A stretch of 24,547 bases of DNA from Paracoccaceae bacterium (GCA_003511785.1 DOIS01000223.1:1-24547), one strand, 5' to 3'; shown: positions 1 to 6,979, counted from the stretch's first letter. Numbers and translations: made by a program. The notes: generated by a model from the sequence alone, not told the origin.

Positions 1-96
1 AAAAAAAACGGCGCATGCACTGGTCACGCGGCCCCGCGTGGTGGTATCCGGTTTGGGCCGCGATTGGGGGTGATCAAGGCGAAGGTGAGGCGGTGA
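1..96 (+). CDS. C-terminal end of an unidentified gene (5' truncated)
   Basis: The first frame is open from the window edge to a TGA at 94-96 and encodes about 31 residues ending in a basic stretch (RLGVIKAKVRR). The stop overlaps the ATG of the next small gene as TGATG, the coupling seen throughout this cluster, which is the main reason to believe the frame. The visible part contains no recognisable motif. By position just before the large terminase it could be the end of a small terminase subunit or another packaging-associated protein, but nothing in the residues shows this. The segment is too short for a functional call. Confidence 0.5.
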   Translation, partial: KKNGACTGHAAPRGGIRFGPRLGVIKAKVRR

Positions 97-197
97 TGAC
101 GGCATATCGGATCATCGGGCGGGCTGTCCTGGCGGTGTCGTGCGCTGCCGGGGCGATCCAGCTCGCGCTCACGATTCTGGAGCTGGCCGGATGGTGA
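96..197 (+). CDS. 33-residue single-pass membrane peptide, function unknown
   Basis: The ATG at 96 follows a purine-rich ribosome binding site (GGTGAGG, about 84-90, spacing 5). The product is a 33-residue peptide whose residues about 9-29 are hydrophobic (AVLAVSCAAGAIQLALTIL), enough for one membrane span, with two arginines before the span. The gene is coupled on both sides: its start overlaps the upstream stop (TGATG), and its stop at 195-197 overlaps the terminase start (ATGGTGA). Such tight packing argues for a translated gene rather than a chance frame. In T7 a small holin lies close to the terminase genes, so a lysis role is conceivable. This is inference from position and hydrophobicity only. 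Confidence 0.5.
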   Translation: MTAYRIIGRAVLAVSCAAGAIQLALTILELAGW

Positions 198-1828
198 GCC
201 AAACATGGACCTACGAGTCCAGCCCGGTGGCCTGGGCCTACAAGCAGGACCGCGCGTTCGCGTCCTTCATCATCGGGCCGGTCGGGTCGGGGAAGTCGGT
301 GCCCAGCCTCCAGCGCATCCTCGATCTGGGCCAGGAGCAGGCGGCGAGCCCGGACGGCAAGCGCCGGTCGCGCTTCGCCGTCGTCCGCAACACCATGCCC
401 GAGTTGCGGTCCACCACGGCCGTGACCTACCAGCAGATTTACCCGGCAGACGCCTTCGGGGAGATCATCTGGCGGTCACCGGCCACGCACATGATCGAGC
501 CGCGAGGCTCTGATCTGGAGATCGAGGTCAACCTGATTGCGCTGGACAAGCCGAAGGACGTGAAGAAGCTCCTGTCGCTGGAGCTGACCGGGGCCTTCAT
601 CAACGAGATGCGTGAGGTGCCGAGATCCGTGGTCACGCGCCTGACCGAGCGCGTCGGTCGCTTCGCGCTCAACGAGCGATCAAGCACCTGGTCCGGCATC
701 TGGGGCGACACCAACCCGCCCGACGCCGATCATTGGCTCTACGGCTGGCACCACCGCGACACGCCCGAGGGCTACAGCTTCCACCAGCAGCCGCCCGGCG
801 TCCTGGAGGTGCGGCCGCTCGGCGGCGGTGCGGAGGTCACGGACGAGAATTTCCCCGACTATCAGGGCATCAGGCTCACGTCGGCCGAGGTGCTGATCTG
901 GTATCGAGGCAAGGTGCGGCGCGTCGATTGCCCGATTGAAGTGATCCGCGCGGCCGAGCGGTTCTGGATCGTGAATCCGTGGCAGGAGAACCTGGTCGCG
1001 CTGTCCCGGGTCGATGCTGGCTCGAACCCCCTCGGGGCGCGCAGTTACTACGGCCGCGCGCTCGCCGGCAAGACGCTGGAGGAAATCCAGAGCTACCTGC
1101 AGGGCGTCTACACGTTCGTGACGGACGGGCGGCGCGTGGTCCCGCAATACAACGGGCAGGTGCATGGCGTCGATCACCTGCCCGTCATGCCCGATGAGCC
1201 GATCTACATCGGGGCCGACATTGGCGGCGGCACGCTCCAGCCCTCGGCGCTCCTGTTCCAGCGCCACCCTAAGGGCGTGTTGCTCGCGCACCGAGAGGTG
1301 GTGTGTTTCGATATGGGGATCAAGCGCTTTGGCGAGCTGGTGGGCGAGGCGCTGGTGAAACACTTCCCCGAGCATGTCGCCAAAGGTCTGACCGGCAAGG
1401 GCTGGGGCGACCCTGCCGGAGGCAAGCGCGACGAGATTTTTGAGACGGCGAGCTTCGACTGGCTGCGCACGCAGCACGGCATCAACCTGGAGCCAGCGCC
1501 GACGCAGGACCCGAAGATGCGGTTCGCGGCGATCGCCGGACCGTGCGAGCGGATGATCGACGGCAAGCCGGGGCTCTTGGTGAACAAGCGCAACTGCCCG
1601 ATGCTGCACAAGGGGCTGATGGGGGCTTGGCACTTCAAACGCCTGGCGGTGTCCGGCGAGGATCGTTTTGCTGACAAGCCCTCAAAGAACGATGAAAGCC
1701 ACATATGCGACGGGGCGGGCTATGGCTTTCTCGGCGTGGGCGAGTTCGACCGACTCGGCGGGCGCAGGACCGACGGCCAGGGCGGCGGATCGTTCCAGGC
1801 GGATGGTGATTTCGACGTTTTTGATTGA
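191..1828 (+). CDS. terL: Terminase large subunit (DNA packaging ATPase and nuclease)
   Basis: The 545-residue product has the two-part terminase architecture. A packaging ATPase comes first: Walker A is GPVGSGKS at residues 29-36, and a Walker B-like strand (LTGAFINEMRE, 132-142) carries the acidic pair. A C-terminal RNase H-fold nuclease follows; acidic candidates are D343 (IGADIGGG), D407 (WGDPAGG) and D507 (CDGAGYG). The protein powers DNA entry through the portal and cuts the concatemer. Earlier in-frame starts add a low-quality extension, so the ATG at 191, which overlaps the preceding stop and has CTGGAG about 8 bases upstream, is preferred. Length is normal for podovirus large terminases. 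No small terminase can be identified in the window; it may lie to the left. Confidence 0.93.
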   Translation: MVSQTWTYESSPVAWAYKQDRAFASFIIGPVGSGKSVPSLQRILDLGQEQAASPDGKRRSRFAVVRNTMPELRSTTAVTYQQIYPADAFGEIIWRSPATHMIEPRGSDLEIEVNLIALDKPKDVKKLLSLELTGAFINEMREVPRSVVTRLTERVGRFALNERSSTWSGIWGDTNPPDADHWLYGWHHRDTPEGYSFHQQPPGVLEVRPLGGGAEVTDENFPDYQGIRLTSAEVLIWYRGKVRRVDCPIEVIRAAERFWIVNPWQENLVALSRVDAGSNPLGARSYYGRALAGKTLEEIQSYLQGVYTFVTDGRRVVPQYNGQVHGVDHLPVMPDEPIYIGADIGGGTLQPSALLFQRHPKGVLLAHREVVCFDMGIKRFGELVGEALVKHFPEHVAKGLTGKGWGDPAGGKRDEIFETASFDWLRTQHGINLEPAPTQDPKMRFAAIAGPCERMIDGKPGLLVNKRNCPMLHKGLMGAWHFKRLAVSGEDRFADKPSKNDESHICDGAGYGFLGVGEFDRLGGRRTDGQGGGSFQADGDFDVFD

Positions 1829-1849
1829 GCATGTAGCGGGGTGCGGTGC

Positions 1850-1987
1850 ATGGTGGTTTTCACTTATCAAGGGGTTAGCCGCATGTTCAACCGCAACGTG
1901 GACCGGGGACCGATGCCCGCGCCGTGGCGCGACCACGCAAGCGCCTGGCCGACGCGCTTGCCCGGGCGAGGAATCGGCTATGAGTAA
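1850..1987 (+). CDS. Possible small protein between terminase and nuclease (45 or 34 residues)
   Basis: A short frame from ATG 1850 (or the internal ATG at 1883, which has AAGGGG 8 bases upstream) ends at TAA 1985-1987 and overlaps the start of the nuclease gene by 8 bases. The longer version has 45 residues and the shorter has 34 (MFNRNVDRGPMPAPWRDHAS...). The frame fills an otherwise empty 150-base gap in a genome with almost no gaps, and the overlap fits the coupling pattern nearby. The sequence has no recognisable domain, membrane span or motif. It may equally be untranslated leader for the next gene. Confidence 0.35.
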   Translation: MVVFTYQGVSRMFNRNVDRGPMPAPWRDHASAWPTRLPGRGIGYE

Positions 1988-2399
1988 CCGCATGACAGCC
2001 GCCCGGCTCCGGGCGTTCTACAAGGCTGACGGCGACACCAGCGCGCCGCGCCAGGACCGCGAGGGGCCGATCCATCGGGCGGTCCTCGATCTCCTCGACC
2101 TGGTGCTGCCGGGCGATGCGATCTACCACCACAGCCCGAACGAGCTTGACATGGCCGGGCCTGAGGCCGCGCGCCAGGTCGCCAAGGCGCGCAAGATGGG
2201 CACCAGGGCTGGCTGGGTGGACATTGAAATAGTGTGGCAAGGTCGGTTTTACGGGGTCGAGGTCAAGGCCCCGGGCGGGCGCGTATCATCGTCTCAAGCT
2301 GAAACGCACGCCGATCTAAGGCGGGCCGGGGCCGCGGTGGCCGTGGTTTCGTCCGTATCCGAGGCTGAGGCAGTGTTAAAGTCTTGGGGTTTGATATGA
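1980..2399 (+). CDS. VRR-NUC domain nuclease
   Basis: This 139-residue protein carries a PD-(D/E)XK nuclease fold of the VRR-NUC type in its C-terminal half. The visible catalytic pattern is D81 (GWVDIEI), E94-V-K96 (GVEVKAPGG) and Q106 (SSSQAE), followed by the usual helix-strand end (AAVAVVSSVSEAEAVLKSWG). VRR-NUC proteins are stand-alone or fused DNA nucleases, often structure-selective; in phages they are linked to packaging, recombination or resolving branched DNA. The ATG at 1980 has GAGGAA six bases upstream; a second ATG at 1992 is possible. The stop overlaps the next start (ATGA). A nuclease next to terminase suggests DNA processing before or during packaging, but the substrate is inferred. 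Confidence 0.85.
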   Translation: MSNRMTAARLRAFYKADGDTSAPRQDREGPIHRAVLDLLDLVLPGDAIYHHSPNELDMAGPEAARQVAKARKMGTRAGWVDIEIVWQGRFYGVEVKAPGGRVSSSQAETHADLRRAGAAVAVVSSVSEAEAVLKSWGLI

Positions 2400-2887
2400 T
2401 CGAGCCAGATCTCGACCTGTCCATCCCGTCGCTGATGCGTGCCTGCCGGGGGAATGTGGCGATGCTGCCGAGCTTCATGGTTCATGACGACGCGGTGTGG
2501 CCGCGCTCCGGCGTGGTCAGGACTGACAGCAAGGGACGCATCCACATGCGCCGCTCGACGTTCCACCGCAACGTGGCGGGAAGACTGCCGATCCGAGAGG
2601 GTATCTGGCACCGCATCGACGTGCAGGAGTTCCACCTCGATCTCAAGCCGCACCACCTCCAGGGATCGGACGATCAGGAGGGCGGCAGCCGGCGGGCGGC
2701 GGCGCGCGCGGTGGCCAGGGCCGATTGGGCAGGACGCATACAGGGAGACGATGGCTATGGGATTGCTCCATCCCGGGATCACCGGCAACAGGACGTTGCA
2801 CGAGATGTTGTCGAGGCTAAGGCCCGAGGAACGAGCGGAAGCGTTCGCTCAACCGTATTTGCCCGAAATGGTCGCGACGACGGCTAA
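2396..2887 (+). CDS. Unknown phage protein with an apparent run-on C-terminus
   Basis: The ATG at 2396 overlaps the nuclease stop (ATGA) and has a TTGGGGT site about six bases upstream. The 163-residue product is soluble. Its first ~115 residues look like a real protein (IEPDLDLSIPSLMRACRG..., basic middle, Ala/Arg-rich helix) and use G/C-ending codons. From about base 2745 onward the frame loses that codon bias and overlaps the next gene out of frame for 137 bases before reaching a stop. That long overlap is unusual in this otherwise tightly packed cluster, where overlaps are mostly 1-17 bases. I infer the natural end of this gene was lost when the downstream gene was exchanged. No domain is recognised. 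Confidence 0.6.
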   Translation: MIEPDLDLSIPSLMRACRGNVAMLPSFMVHDDAVWPRSGVVRTDSKGRIHMRRSTFHRNVAGRLPIREGIWHRIDVQEFHLDLKPHHLQGSDDQEGGSRRAAARAVARADWAGRIQGDDGYGIAPSRDHRQQDVARDVVEAKARGTSGSVRSTVFARNGRDDG

Positions 2888-3254
2888 GTGGGCCTGGACA
2901 CTGGAGGACGACGAGGGCGAGTTTGTGGCCAGTATGGCGATCATGCCCGACGTGAACCGCCGCGGCTGGTTCGTCTCATACCCCGGCGAGCGCATCCGAT
3001 CCTCCGCCGAGCTTCGCCCGCTGTTCCGGCTCTACACGATCTTTCGGGACAGCGGCGCGGTGTATGACGAGCTGCGCGCGTGGGTGGCCTCGGACGACGA
3101 AAGAGCGGTCCGCTTCGCGTCGTGGTTCGGCTTCGAGTTCGACTGCGGGCCGGCAACAAGGCTTTCGCCGACTGGTCGGGATTTGAGTTTATGGCTTTGG
3201 CAGGGCGCGAAAATAGCCGCCCCGCTCGGCGCTCGGCCGTCAAGGAGTTTCTGA
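2751..3254 (+). CDS. GNAT-like (acyltransferase-fold) phage virion-associated protein
   Basis: The 167-residue product resembles the GNAT-fold proteins common among podovirus structural genes (compare internal virion protein A of T7-like phages). A mixed alpha/beta core (GEFVASMAIMPDVNRRGWFVSYPGERI) leads to FGFEFDCGPATRLSPTGRDL, the typical last strand. No acetyl-CoA pyrophosphate loop (Q/RxxGxG/A) is obvious, so catalysis is doubtful. The start is ATG 2751 or ATG 2757; AGGGAG at 2742-2747 fits 2757 better by spacing. After the family-like end (SLWLWQ) the protein carries about 16 extra residues in a shifted context. A diverged copy of the normal ending lies 145 bases downstream, so the C-terminus seems to be altered by recombination. 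Confidence 0.7.
   Translation: MAMGLLHPGITGNRTLHEMLSRLRPEERAEAFAQPYLPEMVATTAKWAWTLEDDEGEFVASMAIMPDVNRRGWFVSYPGERIRSSAELRPLFRLYTIFRDSGAVYDELRAWVASDDERAVRFASWFGFEFDCGPATRLSPTGRDLSLWLWQGAKIAAPLGARPSRSF
3141..3203 (+). repeat. First copy of a diverged direct repeat (3' end of the GNAT-like gene)
   Basis: This 63-base stretch aligns without gaps to 3286-3348, offset by 145 bases. By hand count 49 of 63 positions match, including a 20-base identical run, and 17 of 21 encoded residues match. Differences are largely synonymous or conservative (W/Y, R/G, L/F), as expected of two homologous alleles rather than a fresh tandem duplication. Confidence 0.8.
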
Positions 3255-3285
3255 AAATCATGGCGCTATCGCCGGATAGCCGCTA

Positions 3286-3354
3286 GATTGCGGGCCAGCA
3301 ACAGGCTTTTCCCCGACTGGTCGGGATTTGAGCCTTTACCTATGGAGGCGATGA
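3286..3354 (+). pseudogene. Remnant 3' end of a second GNAT-like gene
   Basis: Read from 3286, this piece encodes D followed by CGPATGFSPTGRDLSLYLW, two arginines and a TGA stop at 3352-3354. It matches residues near the end of the intact GNAT-like protein just upstream but is in another frame and cut off directly after an unrelated stop (TAG 3284-3286). Its own stop overlaps the ATGATG at the start of the next gene, and the GGAGG that serves that gene (3344-3348) sits inside the remnant. It therefore looks like the true ancestral ending, once coupled to the downstream gene. A 6-base hairpin (GCTATC/GATAGC, 3265-3280) lies just left of the break. Confidence 0.7.
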
Positions 3355-3569
3355 TGGGCGGAATTTTTGGCGGTGGCGACAGCGGGGCGCGAGAGGAGGC
3401 GCGCAAGCAGGCAGCGCAGGCACGGCGCGAGCGGCAAGCCTCGAACGAGGAGTCGAACCGGGCGCAGCAGCGCGCCGAGCGGGGCGGCGGGTCGGCTGGC
3501 AGCACGCGCGGCCGTGACATGTTGATCGGCAACCTGTCCAGGCGCCTCAAGAATACGCTCGGGGGCTGA
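3354..3569 (+). CDS. Small Gly/Arg/Ala-rich pre-portal protein
   Basis: The ATG at 3354 lies five bases after GGAGG (3344-3348); ATG 3351 would be too close. The 71-residue product begins MGGIFGGG, continues as a charged Ala/Arg/Glu helix and ends in GNLSRRLKNTLGG. Small proteins with a glycine-rich start and a leucine-threonine-leucine-glycine end are regularly found just before the portal in podovirus clusters, so the position fits, although their role is not established. The gene stops two bases before the portal start. No enzymatic motif is present; a minor structural or assembly role is inferred. Confidence 0.7.
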   Translation: MGGIFGGGDSGAREEARKQAAQARRERQASNEESNRAQQRAERGGGSAGSTRGRDMLIGNLSRRLKNTLGG

Positions 3570-3571
3570 TC

Positions 3572-5194
3572 GTGGCACAGTGGGACGTTAGTAAGGCGTT
3601 GAGGGCGATTTCTGCCGCGAAGCGCGACAAGGAAGCCTCGGACGAGATTTACCGCGAGGCAATGGATCTGACGTTCCCTGACCGCGAGAATTTCACCAGG
3701 CGCAAGGAGGGGCAGCAGAAGGCCGCTTACAACTGGGACAGCACGCCCCAGGTGTCGGTGATCCGCGCGGCCAACCGCCTCTCCTCGGACTTCACCCCGC
3801 AGTTCCAGGACTGGTTCGAGATCGGGCTCGGGCCAGCGGCCGAGCAGATGCCGGACGAAATGTTCAGGGAGGCCGTGGGAAAGCCGAAGGACGAGGCCAA
3901 GGCCGAGCTGGAGGCGGTCACCAACATCGTGCAGGCCGTGTTCAACGGGCCAGGCTTCCCGACCGCCTCGAACGAAACCTATATCGACTGGCACTATGGT
4001 CAGGGCGGCATGAAGGTGATGCCGAACGAAGACTTTCTGGGTGAGCCGGTGATCTTCCAGGCCATGCCCTTGTCGCATTTTTACGCCTACGAGGGGCCGA
4101 ACGGACGGCTGGATCGCTGGTTCTTCTGGCACGAGCTGCGCGCCGACGCGATCCTGGCTGAATGGCCTGACGCAACGCTGCCCGAGAAGCTGAAAGAGGA
4201 GGCCGGGAAGCCGACGCCCGGCATGGTCAAGCTCGCCTCGGTGGTCTACCGCGACTATGACGAGCGCGAGCGGCCGTTCCGCTACGAGGTGTTCTGGCAG
4301 CGGGGGTCGGACAAGGCCCGCCTGGTCGAGCGCCAGAGCCGCACCTCGCCATTCGTGACGCCGCGCTACTCCAAGCTGCCCGGCGAGAACCGGGGCCGGG
4401 GTCCGGTGCTGTTCGCGCTGCCTGATATACGGACCGCCAACAAGATCGTGGAGCTGACGCTCCGCGCCGTGGCCGTGGCCGTGGCGGGCGTCTACACCGC
4501 GACCGAGAACGGGCTCAACGGGCCGGTCTCGATCAAGCCCTATTCGATCATCAAGGTGCGCCGCAACGGCGGGCCGGACGGCCCCAGCCTCCAGCGCCTC
4601 GACAATCCCCAGCGGATCGACTTTGGCGAGCTGGTGCTGGACACGCTGCACATGAATATCCGCAAGGTGATCGGTGACAACAGCCTGCCGCCCGAGGCTG
4701 GCCCGATCCGCACCGCGACGGAGTTCGTGCAGCGTGCCCGCGAGCTGGTGGCAGACCAGGCCGGGGGCCTCGGCCGTCTCTATGCCGAGTTCGTGATCCC
4801 GGCCGTGCAGCGTGTGGTCGATATCCTGGAGGCCAGGCAAATCCTGCCGACGCAAGGGCTCCAGATCGACCAGTTTCTGATTGAGGTGCGCATGACGAGC
4901 CCGCTTGCGCGGGGTGAAGCCATGCAGGAGGTCGAGAACATCGTGCGCTTCATGGAGATGCTGAAAGCCATTGGCGGCGATCCGCTCATGGCGTTCGAGA
5001 TGGACCTGGAGAAAGTCGCGCCGCGCCTGGGCGACCTGATGAACGTGCCGATGGACCTGCGCACCACCACGGAGCAAAAGGCCCAGCTGAAAAAGGCGGC
5101 GGCTGCACAAGGCGCGGCCCAGCAGGGGGCCGATCCCAACGTGGCGGCAGCGGCCGTCGAAGCGCAGGAGGCGCAGCAGAATGGCGGTCGGTAA
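3572..5194 (+). CDS. Portal / head-tail connector protein (T7 gp8-like)
   Basis: The 540-residue product has the length of T7 gp8 (about 536) and typical T7-type connector features: an N-terminal helical region with the FPDRENF-like segment and WDSTPQVSVIRAANRLSSDFTP, a wing region with GGMKVMPNED, then LTLRAVAVAVAGVYTATENG, a proline-rich turn with SLPPEAGPIRTATEF, and a helical C-terminus ending in an Ala/Gln-rich tail. Twelve copies would form the ring at the packaging vertex, bind terminase, and later bind the tail tubular proteins. It starts with GTG at 3572, two bases after the preceding stop, preceded by a G-run. Its end overlaps the next gene by 14 bases. Confidence 0.9.
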   Translation: MAQWDVSKALRAISAAKRDKEASDEIYREAMDLTFPDRENFTRRKEGQQKAAYNWDSTPQVSVIRAANRLSSDFTPQFQDWFEIGLGPAAEQMPDEMFREAVGKPKDEAKAELEAVTNIVQAVFNGPGFPTASNETYIDWHYGQGGMKVMPNEDFLGEPVIFQAMPLSHFYAYEGPNGRLDRWFFWHELRADAILAEWPDATLPEKLKEEAGKPTPGMVKLASVVYRDYDERERPFRYEVFWQRGSDKARLVERQSRTSPFVTPRYSKLPGENRGRGPVLFALPDIRTANKIVELTLRAVAVAVAGVYTATENGLNGPVSIKPYSIIKVRRNGGPDGPSLQRLDNPQRIDFGELVLDTLHMNIRKVIGDNSLPPEAGPIRTATEFVQRARELVADQAGGLGRLYAEFVIPAVQRVVDILEARQILPTQGLQIDQFLIEVRMTSPLARGEAMQEVENIVRFMEMLKAIGGDPLMAFEMDLEKVAPRLGDLMNVPMDLRTTTEQKAQLKKAAAAQGAAQQGADPNVAAAAVEAQEAQQNGGR

Positions 5195-5504
5195 CACCGG
5201 ACTCGATGCACTGTTTCAGAACGCGGACAGTGACGCCTGGCGCGATCTCATGCGCCGCACCGAAGCCGACGCGCCGGTAAAGCAAGGGATCGACCCAGAG
5301 CTTTACGCGGTGGTGTTCTCGACGCCTGCCGGACGCGAGGTGCTGGCGGATATGTATAACCGCTACGTCAACCTGACGCGCTGCGTGCCGGGCCAGGGGG
5401 CCGATGCAGCGTTCTACCGGGAGGGCATGGCGCAAGTCGTGTTCGACATCGTTCACAACATCACCCTGGCGCAAGAAGGAGAAGGCAATGGCCAAGAAGG
5501 ATGA
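5181..5504 (+). CDS. Bbp19-like phage protein
   Basis: The 107-residue product contains the pattern VVFSTPAGREVLADMYNRYVN followed by FYREGMAQVVFDIVHNIT. This matches my memory of the Bbp19 family named after Bordetella phage BPP-1: a short helical protein encoded between portal and capsid genes. Its role is unknown; a connector, scaffold or virion part is possible. The ATG at 5181 has AGGAGG (5166-5171) nine bases upstream and lies inside the end of the portal gene. The stop is 17 bases inside the following gene. These overlaps suggest coupled synthesis of the head assembly set. The family assignment is from pattern recall without a search. Confidence 0.72.
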   Translation: MAVGNTGLDALFQNADSDAWRDLMRRTEADAPVKQGIDPELYAVVFSTPAGREVLADMYNRYVNLTRCVPGQGADAAFYREGMAQVVFDIVHNITLAQEGEGNGQEG

Positions 5505-5841
5505 TCTGATCAGGGAGGCCAAGGGCCTCGGGATCGAGCTTGACAGCAACGAAACCGTGGCAGACCTGGAGGCCAAGATCGCGGTCGCGAAGTCCAGCCA
5601 GCCCGCCCGGATCGAGGTCGAGGTGAAGCGCTCCAAGGTGAACCGGGGCTCGCGCCGCCGGATCGAGCGCGCGATCACGTCGCTCAACAAGGAGATCGAC
5701 GCGGCGATCAAGGAGCTTGACATGCAGGCGTTCGTCGCTGACGACGACGGCAAGCGCACCGGCGAATGGCCCGCTGTCACCCGGCTGCGCGAGGCAAAGG
5801 CCGAGGTCAACGAGCAGGTGAACCAGCTCCTCGCGGGCTGA
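5488..5841 (+). CDS. Small helical head-module protein with an N-terminal HeH/LEM-like motif
   Basis: The ATG at 5488 has a strong AGGAGAAGG site upstream; earlier in-frame starts lie deep in the preceding gene. The 117-residue product begins KKDDLIREAKGLGIELDSN, followed by TVADLEAKIAVA. This helix-extended loop-helix pattern is like the HeH/LEM or Ish1-type modules found in phage small virion or terminator proteins. The rest is a charged, Lys/Arg/Glu-rich helix likely to form a coiled coil (RGSRRRIERAITSLNKEID). Position between the Bbp19-like gene and the scaffold suggests a head assembly role or DNA-facing minor protein. No catalytic residues are recognised. Confidence 0.7.
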   Translation: MAKKDDLIREAKGLGIELDSNETVADLEAKIAVAKSSQPARIEVEVKRSKVNRGSRRRIERAITSLNKEIDAAIKELDMQAFVADDDGKRTGEWPAVTRLREAKAEVNEQVNQLLAG

Positions 5842-5881
5842 CACGAAAACCCACACCCCAGCGAAAGAGGAAACGACGTGC

Positions 5882-6865
5882 ATGTGGAAACTCCTGCAAC
5901 ATCACGACCCCGTGTGGAGCCCGGCAGATGAAGGCTCGGGAGGTTCGGGCGAAGGCAACGGAGACGGCGGCAGCGGCGACGAAGGGGAAGGCGCTGGAGG
6001 CGAAGGTGGCGAGGGCGAAGGCATCTCCTCGATTCTGGACTTCGCCACCAAGGCCGACGAAGGCGCTGGCGAAGGTGACGCCTGGAAGCTGCCGGAAGGC
6101 ATGGAACTGCCGGATCATCTTGTGGGTTCGACGGCTGACGAGACGCTGGCGAAGCTGGCCAAGGCCTACCAGGGGGCGCGGCGCGAACTGTCCCAGAAGG
6201 GCAGGGACGAGGGCAAGCTGGAGGGCGCGGTGCCCGACGACCCCGACGGCTATGTGTTCGATGCCGAGGGCGACGACGACAGGATCGCGGCCGAGCTGAA
6301 CAGCGAAGCCTCGAAGCCCTACGTCGATGCCTTCCGCAAGGCGGCGCACAAGCTCGGTATCCCCGACAAGGCGTTTACCCGGCTCATGCGCGAGGGCCTG
6401 AGCGGGATCGCGGAAAACGGGATTCCGATTGGGGTCTCGAACGAGGAGGCGCAGAAGATCAGCGGCGAGCAGGAAATGGCCGCGCTGGTCAGGGAGGTCG
6501 GCCAGAAGGAAGCCAGCACCATCGTCAACACCATCGGCGCCTACGCCGAGAAGCTGGCCCAGCGCGGCGTGCTGAAAGACGATCAGGACGTGGCCGAGTT
6601 CGCCCAGATGGTTGGCACCGGCCGCGCGGCGCGCATCTTCCACCGCATTCTGACCGGCGAGCTGGGCGAGAAACCGATCCCGATGGCGGACGGCGCGGAT
6701 GGATCGGTGACGCCGCAGGAGGCCTACGCCAAGCACGCGATCGCGAGCCGGATGCCGCCGGGCGCGGAGAAAGATGCGGCTATGGCAGAGGCGCAGCGCC
6801 TGATGCAGAAGGCGTTTGGCAACTCGCCGCAAGCCACTGGATCGATCCGCTCCGGCGTGCTATAG
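5882..6865 (+). CDS. Capsid scaffolding-like protein
   Basis: The 327-residue product sits immediately before the capsid gene, where podoviruses encode their scaffold. After MWKLLQHHDPVWSP comes a disordered Gly/Glu/Asp/Ser-rich stretch (about residues 19-50), then acidic helices (STADETLAKLAKAYQGARRELSQKG...), a conserved-looking central part (YVDAFRKAAHKLGIPDKAFTRLM) and a helical C-terminus with GTGRAARIFHRILTGELGEK. The acidic, helical, low-complexity profile and size are typical of scaffolds that shape the procapsid and then exit. The ATG at 5882 is 11 bases from AGAGG; a nearby GTG at 5878 is in another frame and stops after 17 codons. A terminator lies about 45 bases after the stop. 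Confidence 0.75.
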   Translation: MWKLLQHHDPVWSPADEGSGGSGEGNGDGGSGDEGEGAGGEGGEGEGISSILDFATKADEGAGEGDAWKLPEGMELPDHLVGSTADETLAKLAKAYQGARRELSQKGRDEGKLEGAVPDDPDGYVFDAEGDDDRIAAELNSEASKPYVDAFRKAAHKLGIPDKAFTRLMREGLSGIAENGIPIGVSNEEAQKISGEQEMAALVREVGQKEASTIVNTIGAYAEKLAQRGVLKDDQDVAEFAQMVGTGRAARIFHRILTGELGEKPIPMADGADGSVTPQEAYAKHAIASRMPPGAEKDAAMAEAQRLMQKAFGNSPQATGSIRSGVL

Positions 6866-6908
6866 GTTTCGCAGGCGAAAGCCTGTATGAAACCTCCCTG
6901 TTGGAACT

Positions 6909-6942
6909 GCCCCGGCAATCCCCTCCCGCCGGGGCGCTTTTT
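6909..6942 (+). terminator. Rho-independent terminator between scaffold and capsid genes
   Basis: A perfect 8-base stem (GCCCCGGC at 6909-6916 with GCCGGGGC at 6928-6935) has an 11-base loop and is followed two bases later by TTTTT. It would end or attenuate transcription of the packaging/portal/scaffold genes before the capsid gene. Confidence 0.85.
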
Positions 6943-6950
6943 ATGCGAGC

Positions 6951-6979
6951 TTGCCAGACCGCGCGGCTGGTGGCATATT
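6951..6979 (+). promoter_or_regulatory. Sigma70-like promoter for the capsid pair
   Basis: TTGCCA (6951-6956; 5 of 6 to TTGACA) is separated by exactly 17 bases from CATATT (6974-6979; 4 of 6 to TATAAT). It lies just downstream of a terminator and about 110 bases before the capsid start, leaving a leader of roughly 100 bases ending in AAGGAG. The placement supports it more than the match alone. Confidence 0.55.

Noticed and set aside
3191..3286. 31-residue frame between the two GNAT repeat copies
   Set aside because: No convincing ribosome binding site; it starts inside the GNAT gene in another frame and lies wholly in the scar region.
3171..3330. The repeated CCGACTGGTCGG cores as operators or phage promoters
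   Set aside because: The core is part of a protein-coding repeat (SPTGRDLS in both copies), so shared ancestry explains the similarity without a regulatory role.
3266..5197. 643-residue minus-strand open frame opposite the portal gene
   Set aside because: It mirrors the portal gene, lacks recognisable domains and is His/Arg/Leu-rich as expected for the antisense of a high-G+C gene.
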